In this document: positions 48,765 to 61,578 of the stretch, piece by piece | Layout of the letters: each line of letters starts with the position of its first letter | Position numbering within the stretch: the stretch's first letter is position 1 | Assembly (NCBI RefSeq): GCF_001858045.2 | Contig: NC_031985.2 | Span: 31,587,831-31,651,830 of the forward strand | Length of the DNA: 64,000 bases | From: Oreochromis niloticus | Lineage: Eukaryota > Chordata > Actinopteri > Cichliformes > Cichlidae | Reading direction: 5' to 3' | The notes under the pieces: generated by a model | Seen by the model: only the letters and a program-made list of their open reading frames with translations | Told to the model about the DNA's origin: nothing | The model's database searches: none | Translations under genes and position numbers: made by a program

Positions 48765-49022
48765 CTTTCGCTTATCCGTACCAGCGTCACAGGAGGGATG
48801 GAGCCTATCCCAGCTACCACAGGGCGAGAGGCAGGGTACACCCTAGTCAGACTGCCATTCAGATGCAGGGCTAACACAAAGAGACACACAACCATTTACA
48901 CTCACATTCACACCTATTGGCAATTTAGAATCACCAGTTAACCCCACTAAGTGCATTTCTTTGGACTGTGGAGAGAACCCACCCCAACATGTATGCGCCA
49001 CACAGAAAGGCCCCGACTTCCA
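48765..49022 (+). repeat. Dispersed repeat family B, fullest copy
   Basis: The copy runs through 'cgcttatccgtaccagcgtc', 'ggatggagcctatcccagct', 'gggcgagaggcagggtacac', 'ctcacattcacacctattgg', 'caatttagaatcaccagtta' and 'cacacagaaaggccccgact'. It is the most complete of the four copies in this window. Confidence 0.75.
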
Positions 49023-50428
49023 TTAATGTATATCAATGATATATGATTAGAATCCTAATGAGATAACAATAAAGATGATATTATTTTTGATGGTTCATGT
49101 TTGACAATCTTATAGAATAAAACATATTTCCCAGAAATTACTTTTCAATTTCAAAAATTACATATCACCACAGTAAAGTGTTAGATGCCTGTTTTTATTC
49201 AGTTATCAAGCAAATCTTTCACATCTTAAGTTCTGCTATAAATTTGTAGAGCTTAGACCTGAAGAGTAATATTCACGCCAAAGTCGACATGTCATAAACA
49301 GCAAATTCTGATTAATGAAGGTGCTAAACGCAGCCGTAACTCTATCAAAACCCAGACTGGTGAGGTGATGGGCACAGTCTGTGCCACACCAGATTGCGGG
49401 ATACACTTAACTCTGAATACCGCTGTCAAAATGTGCAACAAGCATCAATAAAGTGCATTTTGGAGGCATGAAAGCTCTCTTTGGCTGGCCTTCGTATGCA
49501 GCGATCGGCCAGTGAACATGAATAATATCCTGTCATATATGGATTTGTAGCAGTGCAGTAGCTGAACGCGCTCACTAAAGCTTTTTAGGGAAAAATGCTA
49601 ATGGACACAAATGACTACCACTACATTACTTTGCATGCTGTTCACTGGAACTTTGGGTTGGGTGTTCGCCACTAACAGATGAGGGAGCGAAAAGGTAGGC
49701 AGCATAGAGGCTTGTGTGGGAGGAGATATTTTCTATCAGTGGTGTTTTCTGGTTGCCAAGAGAAAAGTGAAGCTACACAACAGTTAAACACCAACTATAA
49801 ATGTTTCCACATGTAGTTCCACATAATTACTTTTAATGATGTTTTGAACCAATGTCATCAAGCCCCAAACTTTTAAAACTTTATATATAAATTATAAACA
49901 TTATACACACCTATATGCAGGGAACAGATGGGCTTCTTTGGGATTAAGACAGGCTGCATTAAATAACCTGAACCTTCTCAGGAAGAACAGCCGGCTCTGC
50001 CCTGTCTAATCTATTGCCACAGTGTTATCGGACCACTGCAGGTTGTTAATAATGTGACACCCCACCGCCACGCTGAGCAGTCGGGATGGGTGCTGCCATG
50101 TGGCGTGCTAGATGGACTTGGAGTGGTGAAATCTGTCTGTGTTAGCAAGAAATAATATCAGCCAGTTAATAAAGAGTACATCTAGCATAGTGTTTATACA
50201 TGTTATACATGTTTTAGAATATATATTATATCATATATATACATACATATATATATGAATAAATACATTAATTCATTCACTTGTACATATTATGCAATCC
50301 AAAACTGTAGCGTAATTGCAGTGTAATCTAATAGTGCTCATGTACCTCACATTAATGTTGCAGGTGGGTAATTTAAACCAAACTAAAACACATCACACAG
50401 CTTGTTTATTAATTTGTACATGTGTATA
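49023..50428. other. Non-coding stretch with an AT-rich patch
   Basis: Nothing gene-like was recognised. An (AT)-rich low-complexity run of alternating 'atatat' lies at 50218-50262, about 170 bp from the Tc1 insertion. Confidence 0.5.
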
Positions 50429-50770
50429 CAGTGGCTTGCAAAAGTATTCGGCCCCCTTGAACTTTTCCACATTTTGTCACATTACAGCCACTAACATGAA
50501 TCAATTTTATTGGAATTCCAGGTGAAAGACCAATACAAAGTGGTGCACACGTGAGAAGTGGAACAAAAATCATACATGATTCCAAGCATTTTTTACAAAT
50601 AAATAACTGCAAAGTGGGGTGTGCGTAATTATTCAGCCCCCTGAGTCAATACTTTGTAAAACCACCTTTTGCTGCAATTCCAGCTGTCAGTCTTTTAGGG
50701 TATGTCTCTACCAGCTTTGCACATCTACAGACTGAAATCCTTGCCCATTCTTCTTTGCAGAACAGCTCCA
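50429..50770. repeat. Left terminal inverted repeat of the Tc1 element
   Basis: This arm pairs with 51724-52065. Its inner 125 bp are the last ~41 codons of the transposase gene and its stop codon, so the arm is part coding. Similarity to the other arm stops sharply after 50770. Confidence 0.92.
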
Positions 50771-51665
50771 GCTCAGTCAGATTAGATGGACAGCGTTTGT
50801 GAACAGCAGTCTTCAGATCTTGCCACAGATTCTCGATTGGATTTAGATCTGGACTTTGACTGGGCCATTCTAACACATAGATATGTTTTGTTTTAAACCA
50901 TTCCATTGTTGCCCTGGCTTTATGTTTAGGGTCGTTGTCCTGCTGGAAGGTGAACCTCCGCCCCAGTCTCAAGTCTTTTGCAGACTCCAAGAGGTTTTCT
51001 TCCAAGATTGCCCTGTATTTGGGTCCATCCATCTTCCCATCAACTCTGACCAGCTTCCCTGTCCCTGCTGAAGAGAAGCACCCCCAGAGCATGATGCTGC
51101 CACCGCCATATTTGACAGTGGGGATGGTGTGTTCAGAGTGATGTGCAGTGTTAGTTTTCCGCCACACATAGCGTTTTGCATTTTGGCCAAAAAGTTCCAT
51201 TTTGGTCTCATCTGACCAGAGCACCTTCTTCCACATGTTTGCTGTGTCCCCCACATGGCTTGTGGCAAACTGCAAACGAGACTTCTTATGGTTTTCTGTT
51301 AACAATGGCTTTCTTCTTGCCACTCTTCCATAAAGGCCAACTTTGTGCAGTGCACGACTAATAGTTGTCCTATGGACAGATTCCCCCACCTGAGCTGTAG
51401 ATCTCTGCAGCTCATCCAGAGTCACCATGGGCCTCTTGGCTGCATTTCTGATCAGCGCTCTCCTTGTTCGGCCTGTGAGTTTAGGTGGACGGCCTTGTCT
51501 TGGTAGGTTTACAGTTGTGCCATACTCCTTCCATTTCTGAATGATGGCTTGAACAGTGCTCCGTGGGATGTTCAAGGCTTGGGAAATCTTTTTGTAGCCT
51601 AAGCCTGCTTTAAATTTCTCAATAACTTTATCCCTGACCTGTCTGGTGTGTTCTTTGGACTTCAT
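50646..51665 (-). CDS. Tc1-type DD34E transposase, intact (339 residues)
   Basis: The enzyme cuts and pastes the element into TA sites. A bipartite helix-turn-helix DNA-binding region spans about 5-105 (first helix-turn-helix near 11-47, then the GRPPK hook at 58-62, then a second near 66-105). The catalytic DDE domain follows with D152 (W-S-D-E-T-K), D243 (Q-Q-D-N-D-P-K-H) and E278 (N-P-I-E-N-L-W). D243 and E278 are separated by 34 residues, the DD34E spacing, and the glycine-rich G-G-G-S is at 187-190. The length matches the family norm of about 340. No stop or frameshift is present. The codons for residues ~299-339 lie inside the left inverted repeat, and a second, promoterless copy of those codons lies in the right arm. 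ATG was chosen because the family begins M-K-S/A-K-E at this position. Confidence 0.95.
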   Translation of the reverse strand: MKSKEHTRQVRDKVIEKFKAGLGYKKISQALNIPRSTVQAIIQKWKEYGTTVNLPRQGRPPKLTGRTRRALIRNAAKRPMVTLDELQRSTAQVGESVHRTTISRALHKVGLYGRVARRKPLLTENHKKSRLQFATSHVGDTANMWKKVLWSDETKMELFGQNAKRYVWRKTNTAHHSEHTIPTVKYGGGSIMLWGCFSSAGTGKLVRVDGKMDGPKYRAILEENLLESAKDLRLGRRFTFQQDNDPKHKARATMEWFKTKHIYVLEWPSQSPDLNPIENLWQDLKTAVHKRCPSNLTELELFCKEEWARISVCRCAKLVETYPKRLTAGIAAKGGFTKY

Positions 51666-51723
51666 GGTGTTGTTGCTCCCAATATTCTCTTAGACAACCT
51701 CTGAGGCCGTCACAGGGCAGTTG

Positions 51724-52065
51724 TGGAACTGTTTTGCAAAGAAGAATGGGCAAGAATTTCAGTCTCTAGATGTGCAAAGCTGGTAGAGACATACCCTAAA
51801 AGACTGGCAGCTGGAATTGCAGCAAAAGGTGGTTCTACAAAGTATTGACTCAGGGGGCTGAATAATTACGCACACCCCACTTTTCAGTTATTTATTTGTA
51901 AAAAATGTTTGGAATTATGTATAATTTTCGTTCCACTTCTCACGTGTACACCACTTTGTATTGGTCTTTCACCTGGAATTCCAATAAAATTGATTCATGT
52001 TTGTGGCTGTAATGTGGCAAAATGTGGAAAAGTTCAACGGGGCCGAATACTTTTGCAAGCCACTG
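51724..52065. repeat. Right terminal inverted repeat with duplicated transposase 3' codons
   Basis: The inverse of 50429-50770. Plus-strand bases 51724-51848 repeat the C-terminal coding end in reverse direction relative to the gene, ending 'ttctacaaagtattga'. In other elements of this family the right arm normally carries only the promoter-side leader, so this arm looks copied from the left one. Confidence 0.9.
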
Positions 52066-54984
52066 TACATTGAGATACTGTAATGAAGTAAAAGATGCAA
52101 TATTAGGAATACTGCTTTAAAGTATAGTGTAGCAAAATTCAAATTATCAAGCATTTTCACAGTTTTTCTACACTAAGTAGAATATGCTAAGCGGATACAA
52201 AAAGAGATTTTCCATAATAAAAGATTAGAGTATAGGAAGCTTTTAATGAGATGCGTATTTATTGTTGTATGTAGCTGGGAAAAGTGCACAATTTTATGTT
52301 CTGGACATAAAATTTGAGTCCCGACCTCAGTCTATCAATTAGACTTGCAGATGAATGTGCTCTTAGCACATAGCTAACAATCATATTTACTTTTTACTCT
52401 TGGTTATCTACTAGATGATTAATTATTATTAACATAGTCAGGTGAAAAAGAAACTTTCCATAGAGTTCTGTGCGAGACTATAGCAATAGCCTTGGGTGCA
52501 ATTACTTGAAGTAATCATTGGTGGTATAGCTTCGTCAGTCTCTTTCATTCTTCTGTGTCATCGTCTTTCGGTCATCCCCTTTAGGGGCGTCGCACTGTAA
52601 CATTGGGTCAAGATTTTATGCTTTTTAATTTGCCATATTTTTCTAGCTTTTTTTTAGCAGTCTAATATTTTTCAGGTGCAGGATTTAGCCACAAGACATT
52701 TCCAGGGCTGGAAAATATTTTATGAATTGTCATAAAATCTTCAGCCGGGCTCACACTGCAAGGATTTTCAACAATCTCTTCAGGAGCTGAAGCTGCTGAT
52801 AGATCCAAATATGTGTCCAAATCATTATAACGAACATGAAAACACCATGCTAATGATCAGCTTCACAGCTTAAGTTACATTCATGTTAAAATATGGCTAT
52901 AATAAGATATTATGTTGAGATAGAAGAAACCTACATCCTGTTGATAAACATGCAAACAAACTAAGAAATCAGAAAGATGGTAAACACTTTTAGAAAATCA
53001 TCACAAATCATTTGAAAATTAAGTGGAGCTATAACATCAGCTGCTCATTATTCTTACAAAACCACTATCAAACCTCATAAAGTGAACCCTTCCACAAACA
53101 CGTCCTCATGTTATCTATTCTCACAGCAGACTTCAGGACTCAGTTCACTACAGATTGTTCTAAATGTTAAGAAACGAGACCATCTGCATGAGTTTCATGA
53201 TTCTACGGAGTCATAAAACTTATCATTTATGAGAGTCATCCCTCTCATAAATGTTAAATCCTGTGACTGAATTACTTTATGGTCAGAGAGATGTGAAGCT
53301 CAAATAGGAGATAAGAAGGGAAATGAGAGATAACAGGATGGTGCCTTGGGGTGGCTCCTGGAACCGTACCAACAGGAGCCTTTTGGCGGGAGCCTTTTGG
53401 CAAGATAGTCTGTAATCCAGGACACCGCAGGGCCATCCACCTGCATCCCCCACAGCTTATCCCCCTACAGCAGTTTGATGTTAAGGGGAAAAAAAGAAAA
53501 AGAAATGCTCAGCACTGTGCTATCCCAGTCACTTAAACTGCAAGAAGTATGCAGCCGGGCGATGGCATCTGCCAGAGTATGAGACTGGATGGTAATGACG
53601 TAAAATTTCCATAAACTCAAATAATCAATGTTAACCTGATAAAGACTCTGAGTGCAATATTATCATTTAGATTGTTTCATTCGATTAGCTCAATCAGAGA
53701 ACGCGTTCCACTAAAGCTACAATTAAGTTTATGTCCTCAACTGAAACAGGAAAACACTTCTCTGCATTTTCTTTTTAAAACTTAAAATTCTTACAATTAC
53801 ACACACCAAAGGAATGCAGGCCCTGCAAATGCTGGTTGTAATGTTTTTGTCCTCTCAGACCTTTGGATCAATAGCATGGACCCACTAAAAAGCCAAGTCA
53901 GTGGATTAGAAATACCATTGATCACAATGATTCTCACTAATCCAATACTGTTTGTGTAACGGTACTTGAGCACTCAATGCAGCAGGAACCCTGGAGATGG
54001 CTGAGTTCTCTGTTTACAGAGGACTGTCTGCATTTCAAAGTTCACAACCATTTCACTCAAAGTACATACAATTTATGTTGGATATTTATGTTTATCTGCC
54101 TATCTACTACTCACTGGGAAACGCTCATATTAATGCAACACTTTTGCTAAACTTCTTTAATTTAAGCTGAACGTCTGCATGTCAATACAATCTTGATTAT
54201 TTGCTTTAAATATAATCAAGCTGGTGATATAGAACATGATAGGCCTATGATGCATACTTTCACTAATTAGACTAGAAATAATGGCATGCTAATTTAAACC
54301 AAAAATTTCTATTCATACACTCACTCAATGCCAGGATGCATATACGAGCTTCTGAGGCACCCATTGTTTTGGCACAAATGGACACGGTGCTAAAAATGAG
54401 TGGAACAGTAGGGGATCGAGAGATTGAAATATCAGGGCACTAAATATTCTTTATGGGGTTGAAAGTTATCCCACTACAATTGGTTATCTGGGTAGATAAC
54501 GCATTTCTCCATTTGGATCTTTCTACTGTCTTTCTAAAAAGACAGCACTTCATTTTATGAAGTCCTATCATGAAATATCCCTTCAATTCATTCTGTCTCC
54601 TAACCCCTGACCACATTTCAGAAAAATAATTTATTCACATAATAACTGCTTAATATACAATACAGAACAGGCTTTTCTCAAAAGTGTTATTAACACAGAT
54701 TTATTAAGTTCATTTCTTTCTACTAGTAGAATTCGTATGCTTGATTCACAGTTAAACATCCAAATTTATGTTCTACTGAATTAGCTTTATTCCCTTTAAC
54801 AACATAGCAACTCATTAATCATTTAAAACCTGATAGACAGACAGACAGATAAAACCTGACCTGTGTGCCTGATGATTACATTAGAGATATCCCCTCTCAC
54901 TGACATAAGACAGAATAATTTACTTCCTTGTATCGCATTAAGACCTTATAATTATTGTGAACCTTTGCAATAATTACAATGTAA
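52066..54984. other. Non-coding stretch
   Basis: A short retroposon-like word group ('cgtctttcggtcatcccctt' then 'taggggcgtcgcac') lies at 52560-52595. A local direct repeat of 'ggagccttttggc' is at about 53375-53400. Nothing gene-like was seen. Confidence 0.45.
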
Positions 54985-55052
54985 TGTTGTGGTGTAAAGA
55001 GGAAAATTCACAAAACTGTCACTGTCCAAATACTTATGGCTCTAACTGTATA
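54985..55052. mobile_element. Terminal-repeat relic of a Tc1-like element
   Basis: The end 'actgtccaaatacttatggc' followed by 'tctaactgta' is the reverse complement of the family terminus whose other end resembles 6232-6355. No transposase is present nearby. Confidence 0.5.
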
Positions 55053-57750
55053 CCACAGCAGCTGGTCTGCTAATCAACTCCTGATGAGCTTTGCTAAATC
55101 AAAAAGGGTGTCTTTTTTATGCCCTTTATAATATTTAGAAAAGGGAAAAAACATTCCTAGCACATTTACTTTTAGAGACAATGTTACACAGGACTTCATT
55201 TTATTTCTTTTCAATACAAGTGAAAACAGAGGACACCCACCCATCTAACAATTCTAAAACGAGTCAGTGTAACACTTGAAAGCAGTAAGAAGGTCAGAGC
55301 AATTCTGTAAAGATGCTAAGAACATCTTGTTATTAACTAAACATGAGAAATGACCAGCAAGTGGTACAAAGTGATTTGCCAGTGAGCTACTTGTCAACAG
55401 CCCATGTGGAGTGGATTGCTGCCTCCACACCGGCTTTCTCCTTTCACCCAAATTTCTTGAATCCCCCACTCAGCTCAGATGGAGTACTTTGCATAAATGT
55501 CAAAGAAATGTATTTCAGTCTGAAGTGAGAAAAAAATGTGCAAAGCAAACACTTTTTATGGCTGAGCCATGGGGACTGTAAGCAGAGGTTACAGGATACA
55601 TTTTTGCCCATTTGATTTCTGCAGATCTCTATTTTTGGCACGTCTTCTTTTTAAATGGAGCAGATACCTTAAAGTGCACACATCTAAATGTTGCATGTGT
55701 CGAAGACTGTGCTTTTTGCACATTTATGTCTTACACAGTTCACTCACTTATTACCATTACTTATTAAAATTATTCATGATGAACAGACAGACGTTCATGT
55801 TACTTGGACTTATATTTTTAATATTTAAATGTCTCCTTTTTGTAAATGTTCCGGATCCTCTTTTTTCAGCTTCCACACAGCTTTATAAAGCTACCGCACA
55901 CTCAAAGAAAATTCAAATTGTTTCATAGCTCTTTCAGTGTTGCCATCAAAGTCCATTCCTTTCAGCTGTCAGGCTAGTCTGTAATGTAGGCCGATTAAAG
56001 CTGACAAAGCTGATGGCATCAATAATTCTGAAATATAATGAATATGAATATTTTTAACTTAGTGTTAGCAGTAAAAGAGAATTCTGCTGTTGGAAACATT
56101 CATACAGTCTCTACATGGATGCAGATACTTGACACTTTTACCGGCTTTTACATCACGGAGCCCTGCTCTCAAAATCTTACACAGATGTAACTCTGTAAGA
56201 AATAAGCACTCAAAGTTTTAAAAACATGTTTAGAGCCGTGTTCTGTCTGTATGAAACGTGATGCCATGTAGCTGGTTGACTGATTGCGGCTAATAGACTT
56301 ACATTAGTTTATGCTAGCTAGCTAGTGAAAGAATCGATAACTCAGGGGAAAATAAGGACACTAAAACTAAAAATCAGTTCGAGGGGATCACTGTTGGGCT
56401 GCCTCTGACTGCAACAATGAGTTTTATGTTAAGATACCAAAGATATACTTTCCACTTTCACTCTCTGTCTCTTTAGCAGTAAGTAGCTCTGCATGGTTTA
56501 GCTAGCTGCAATCAAACGGAAAAATCCAGCCGTTAGCTGTAATGTTCAGGTATGTAAAGCACTTTATAAATGAGCACTATGTCAGTTTTTGAGAGCAGAG
56601 CTCCATGATGTAAATTAGCCTTTATATGTTTATTGTTTCATGTACTCTTTAATCAGGACCAAATTACCTCTTTAAACACAGTCACCATTCAAATCACTGC
56701 TGCCCAGAATATGAATACAAAATATGTTCAATATATAAAATTCAATAAACAAAGAAACAAACAGAGACACACACACACATATATTTACTGCTGGCTTTTA
56801 TATATAATATTTGTAATACTGCTTTTAAAACTATTTCTTATCAAATAGACAAATAAGCACATTTCCAGAGTATTAGCTCCACTTTAATCCCTGTGGATAA
56901 TTATGTTGCTGTGTACCACATTCTTGGATCAGCATTAATTTAACTGCAGAGTAAATGCTCCCAGAAACATCCAACTTTAGTCTTCTAAAAAAACCATATG
57001 TATGCAAATATGATTTGGTATAGTCATGATATTATTAAGAATAGCAGAATATGCAGGTGGCTCATTTATGGTCAAACACTGGTCCTGACAGTGGTACATG
57101 GGCATCACTCATTTAGATTAACCACACATTCATGTAAGAATAACACCAAGTGAAATATTAAAGGTTTTAAAACAAACACTATTTCAGAGACAAAGTATGT
57201 CCTCAACAGACCAGCTGCTCTGAAGCTATACTTAAGCTAAACGCTAATGCCAGCATACTGACATGCTCACACGGCCTCATTCACAAACAGTGCATACCCA
57301 CAAATCTCAGATTATACTGAGTGTATGATTATTTCACACACACAAAGCAAGGATTCATCAACATTTTCTCAACTGAATTTGTCATACAACACATTTTTAA
57401 TTTAACTGGGCAACAATTTCCCTGCTAGGTTTCATCAACACAGAGAACAAACAAAACAGTAAATAAAAAGAAAAAAAAAGATGATCATGCTGCTGTTTTA
57501 CATGTGCGGTATATAAAATACATCCCAGGGGGGCAGAACCAGCTCATGAACTATCTCAATCTCCATAAAGGAAAAATAAACAACTTTTCTAAACTCAAGC
57601 AAACAGTGCAGCATCACTGAGAGTTAAAAACTGTCTAAATTATTTCATCTTTAAAAAAATGATCAGTAGCTTCTCTACCAGGTGTAACAATAAAGTTTAA
57701 CATCCAAGCAACCAAATTTATTAATCAGAATTTATTAAGTTTAACTAGGT
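55053..57750. other. Non-coding stretch
   Basis: Only low-complexity tracts were noted, such as 'acacacacacatatatt' near 56770. No exon, RNA gene or clear mobile element was found. Confidence 0.45.
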
Positions 57751-57985
57751 TAGATTGCTAGTTTAGCTCAAGAGGTAAGGCAGGTAATTTATTGCTCGGA
57801 AGGTTGGTGGTTCAATCCCTGGCTCCCCCTAGTCTCTGATGTATCCATCACATTGTGAATGTTGGTTAGTAAGTACTTAAAATCATACAAGAAACTGCTT
57901 GTGTGAATGTGGCATATTGTATTAAGCGCTTTGAATACTCTGGGAGAGCAGAAAAGCACTATATAAGAATCAGTCCATTTACTTT
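57751..57985 (+). mobile_element. tRNA-derived SINE
   Basis: An A box (tagctcaagagg, 57764-57775) and a B box (ggttcaatccc, 57809-57819) sit 33 bp apart, as in a tRNA-type polymerase III promoter. The body continues with 'gctccccctagtctctgatg', 'gtgaatgttggttagtaagt' and 'agcgctttgaatactctggg', and the tail ends 'aagcactatataagaatcag' then 'tccattta'. This matches the general plan of cichlid and percomorph SINEs. No clear target-site duplication is left, so it is older than the SINE at 44903. Confidence 0.8.
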
Positions 57986-60585
57986 TTGGAAAGGTTTGCC
58001 TTTTTTGGCTTCTTCCTCGTTGTTTTGTCGTTCTCCGCGTTTCTCCCTTAGAATGACATCATCTTCTACTCTATGATCCACATCTAAATAAACACATTTC
58101 CTTCTTTAAAAGAAGACAGGCGTGGTTGTATGTAGATTGCAGATAGCAAGCATGTGCTCATGTATACAGTTATTTTGACTCCCTAACCTAAACATGTGGT
58201 AAAAACAAAACTTGTCCATGCATATTTTCATTAGTGTAACTGTAATTTTGGATGTGCATTTACTTTCTGCACAGGATAAACAGAATTTCTATACATAAAT
58301 TAATCAATTACAACCAGCAAGTAGCTAGCAAGTGTTCGCTATCTTGGTTTAGCAGATTAGCATGCTAATGTTTGCTAAGCACATTGCCAGATACCAACTG
58401 GGACACTGGCAGTGGATCCTTTGGGTGCTGTAGATTACAGAGTTGGCTATTTGTGGACTTGGGCTTGTTATAGTGGTTCCCACAGGAAGTGTTGATGCAT
58501 TGTATGGATGTGCTTTGTGTGCAGCAATGTTTAGCTAGTTGGTGCATGTCAAAATAAAAACCAGCAGAATAAAGTCACCCAAGATTTGCAAGCAGAGCAT
58601 TACACTGTAATGAGATAATTAAAGTTATAAGTTTTAATGTTTCAGTGTATATGAATTAAGCTAATAGCAGCTAGCTGTACTCAAGATTAAGTTAAAATAC
58701 TTGAGTTTGACAGGCTACAAGGTTTCCAGGCATTATAATAATATTTCTTCATCCTGAAACTATCCTGCTCAGCAAACAGGGATTAGGGCATATTTATGTT
58801 TTGCCTCGTGCATGCCGTCCTCCCTGTAAATGTAGAACTCAGAGTGGGAGGTCGCATTTGTTTTGATTTTGATTAGTCACTCTTTGTTGTGCCTGCAGGG
58901 GGTGCTATTTTACATAAATCTTACATAATCTACCTTTGAGCTGAAGGGGGATGGAGCGGGGGGGATTTCATGGGATTTCTTTCAGCACCAAAATATCTCC
59001 TAGAAGTGTAGGTCTTATTCTCCGGAGAAGGCAGCTTTAATATCTAACAGGAAACGTATTTTTCCATTTTCTGCCAGGCAGTCTCTGTTTGGCATGCGTT
59101 ACCTTCCTAGAGCTTATATATTGGAAGTAAAAGCATCCCTCAGTGTAGTTTAAATAAGTAGGGTGCTTTCAGGGTGCTTCAAAAATATTTTTTATTTTGG
59201 GGTGGGGGCTACAAAGGTTCCAGCAGGAACCCTCTGAGGCTTCTCTCCAGTTGTTTAAAGATTACTTTTGCTTTCTGCTTACCTTTCCACATTAACTTTT
59301 AATACTGCTCCAAGAAATCTCTGAAACACTTATTAAAGCTGTAGTCTACAGTTTGTTTGTTTGGGTTTTCAGGACCAAGCCTCAAGTTTAACAGTGATGC
59401 ATGGTGGTGTGTGGGACTCTTACATGAAATTTGCTTCAGTGCTTTTTAGACCGTTGTCAGATACCCTGTCCTCCTAAAATATTAACAATACTGAAATATC
59501 TAATGAGTTCATGCTGTGAAACAGGTAGAAAATGTTAGTCAACTGTGTGCTGCAGACAAAACACTGTTTTAAATATGGGTTTAAACATTGATATGAGGTT
59601 GCACTTCATGTCATGCCTATCCCACATCATTGGATACAAACAGTCCTTTGAACGGCTGTGGTATAGTATTCGTGTGATAGCAGTGTTTTTCTTTGCAGTG
59701 TTAACATTTGTGGCCAACAGCAAGAGGAACATTTGGAAGATTCTAAGGATCTAAACCCTCCTCATTAGTCACGCACCCTGTATTAATGAGCAAATATAGA
59801 AGCAATTTACTTTTTGTGGTTGGTAAATTAATCAATTAGTATCAGTTGTTGTTTTTCAGTTTATCTATATTGCGCTTTATCTGAAATCAAAGATGAGAGG
59901 TTCAGGCTTGATTATGATTCTGTTCTTTCGTCCTGCCTCAACAGTTCTCAGTGTTGATTAGGCTGATCGGCAGTACTTGATATCTGCGCTTTTAATTATA
60001 CTGCAAATGCGTCTTAAAAATAAAACATGAAGCACAGGATTTAGCAAGACTTGTATGCTGACATAATGTAACTGCTGTAGCTGAATGGCAATTTGCATTT
60101 TTAGATTTATCACAGAATTTATTGACACCAATAACCAGATAACATAAACCCACTGGGAACAAGCAGACAATCATCTGCTTGTTTCACAGTAAATAGGCAC
60201 CCAATTTGGAATTTAAATCAGGGTTTACCTGTGTCAGTCCAACTATATAGAGCTGGTTAATTAGTCCTATATAACAAAATACCGTAAGCTGTCTCTGCCT
60301 TTGAAAATTAAATTGTTAATTTGAACATTCTTACGATATTTTTGCCATTAAGCAGTAAAAACATTTTGGTTTATGAAAAATGTCACATTTTCATTTTCTG
60401 CATGGAGGGTAAAACTGGAAAACCCTCAAAGCTAATTTGTGCAGCATAGTGAGCACATACAAACTTCACACAAGGACAAAATCCAAGTTAAAAGATCAAC
60501 ACAGCCACCATGAAGCCACCCACTGGTTTTGGACTTGTTACCATTTTGATTATAAGAGTGTTAGGACCACTTTGGTAGTATCAGC
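57986..60585. other. Non-coding stretch without recognised features
   Basis: I saw no exon, RNA gene or mobile element that I can support here. Reading frames are short. Confidence 0.45.
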
Positions 60586-60700
60586 TTGGCAATCTGTCCA
60601 GGGTGTACCCGCCTCTCGCCCTATGGTAGCTGCGATAGGCTCCAGCCCCCTCCCCTCCATGACCCTGATAAGGATAAGCTGAAGAGAATGGATGGATACA
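60586..60700 (-). repeat. Dispersed repeat family B, antisense copy
   Basis: It contains 'gtgtacccgcctctcgccct', 'gtagctgcgataggctccag' and 'gataaggataagctgaagag', the reverse complement of the family B start. The short 'aatggatgga' at its end is the family's tandem tail. Confidence 0.75.
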
Positions 60701-61578
60701 AGTGTTTGGTACTGATTTTACTTTTGAAGCCAGCCTCAAGTACAGTTGGTATTCCACACTTGACTTGAAGAACCAGAAGTTGCTGTGTCGACACTTTTGG
60801 CACGATATAACAACGCTAACCACTAAGCCACCGTGTTACTGACATAAAATTTTGTCTCAAAAGGAGGAATGCTGAGTTCTGTGAGCTAAACTGTTACAGT
60901 CCTGGCATACTGTTTTTCGCTCTATTTTTCCCCTTCTTTTTGTTATCCAGTCTCCCATCCAGATCCAGCAACACCCTGACTCTTCACATTATTTTCTGCT
61001 CTGTGTATAAGCTATTAAATGAACTAGGAGTGGTGAAAGGTGGAGGAAAGAAGAGGACTAAACAATTATACAGAGATTAAGAATTGGTCATTCTAACTTC
61101 AGCAGACATCAAACTTGTGATTTTAATCAGTGTCAATAAAAAATGTCATGAAAAATGGAAGCATGTTCTGTTTTCATGTGAGAAAGATGAAGAAGAAAGA
61201 AGGGCTGCACCTACAGGACCACAACATCTGAGTGTGGGGACTCAGCTCAGAGAGAAACATTAATATTTATGTTTTGAAGCAAAATGTACCAATGTTACAC
61301 AACTGAACAACAGTACAGACTGCGGAAAACAATAGAAGACTATAATCTAAAGGAAGCAGTAATGCAACTGGGATACTACCCCAATGGGCAGAAGTAAAGC
61401 CAGGTTCAAGTTCTAGCACAGTTTTCCACATGATGTCACTCCTGCAACTCAAGTGAAATTATTCGAGCTATCTCTGTGCTTTTATTGCCTCGCACAACTC
61501 TCAAGTCACCTGGACAGAGGTACATCTCCTGATCGCCACTTCACACCACATAACCACTCACTCCACACAAATCAACTA

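Larger units (their letters stand above)
50429..52065 (-). mobile_element. Tc1 element with unusually long 342-bp inverted ends
   Basis: A 1,637-bp element is flanked by the TA target on both sides (50427-50428 and 52066-52067). Both ends start cagtggcttgcaaaagtatt. It encodes one intact DD34E transposase on the minus strand. The terminal inverted repeats extend 342 bp and differ at about 15 positions (~96% identity by eye), much longer than the roughly 200-250 bp of familiar fish Tc1 elements. Each end also holds an internal direct repeat of the outer core (attattcagcccc near 50630), the IR/DR layout of fish Tc1 transposons. Confidence 0.93.

Noticed and set aside
55569..55928. A 119-codon plus-strand open frame with hydrophobic segments
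   Set aside because: Hydrophobicity arises from a T-rich stretch; no family resemblance and no splice context.
57751..57985. A functional tRNA gene
   Set aside because: A and B boxes are present but the sequence cannot form a full cloverleaf and is followed by a SINE body.
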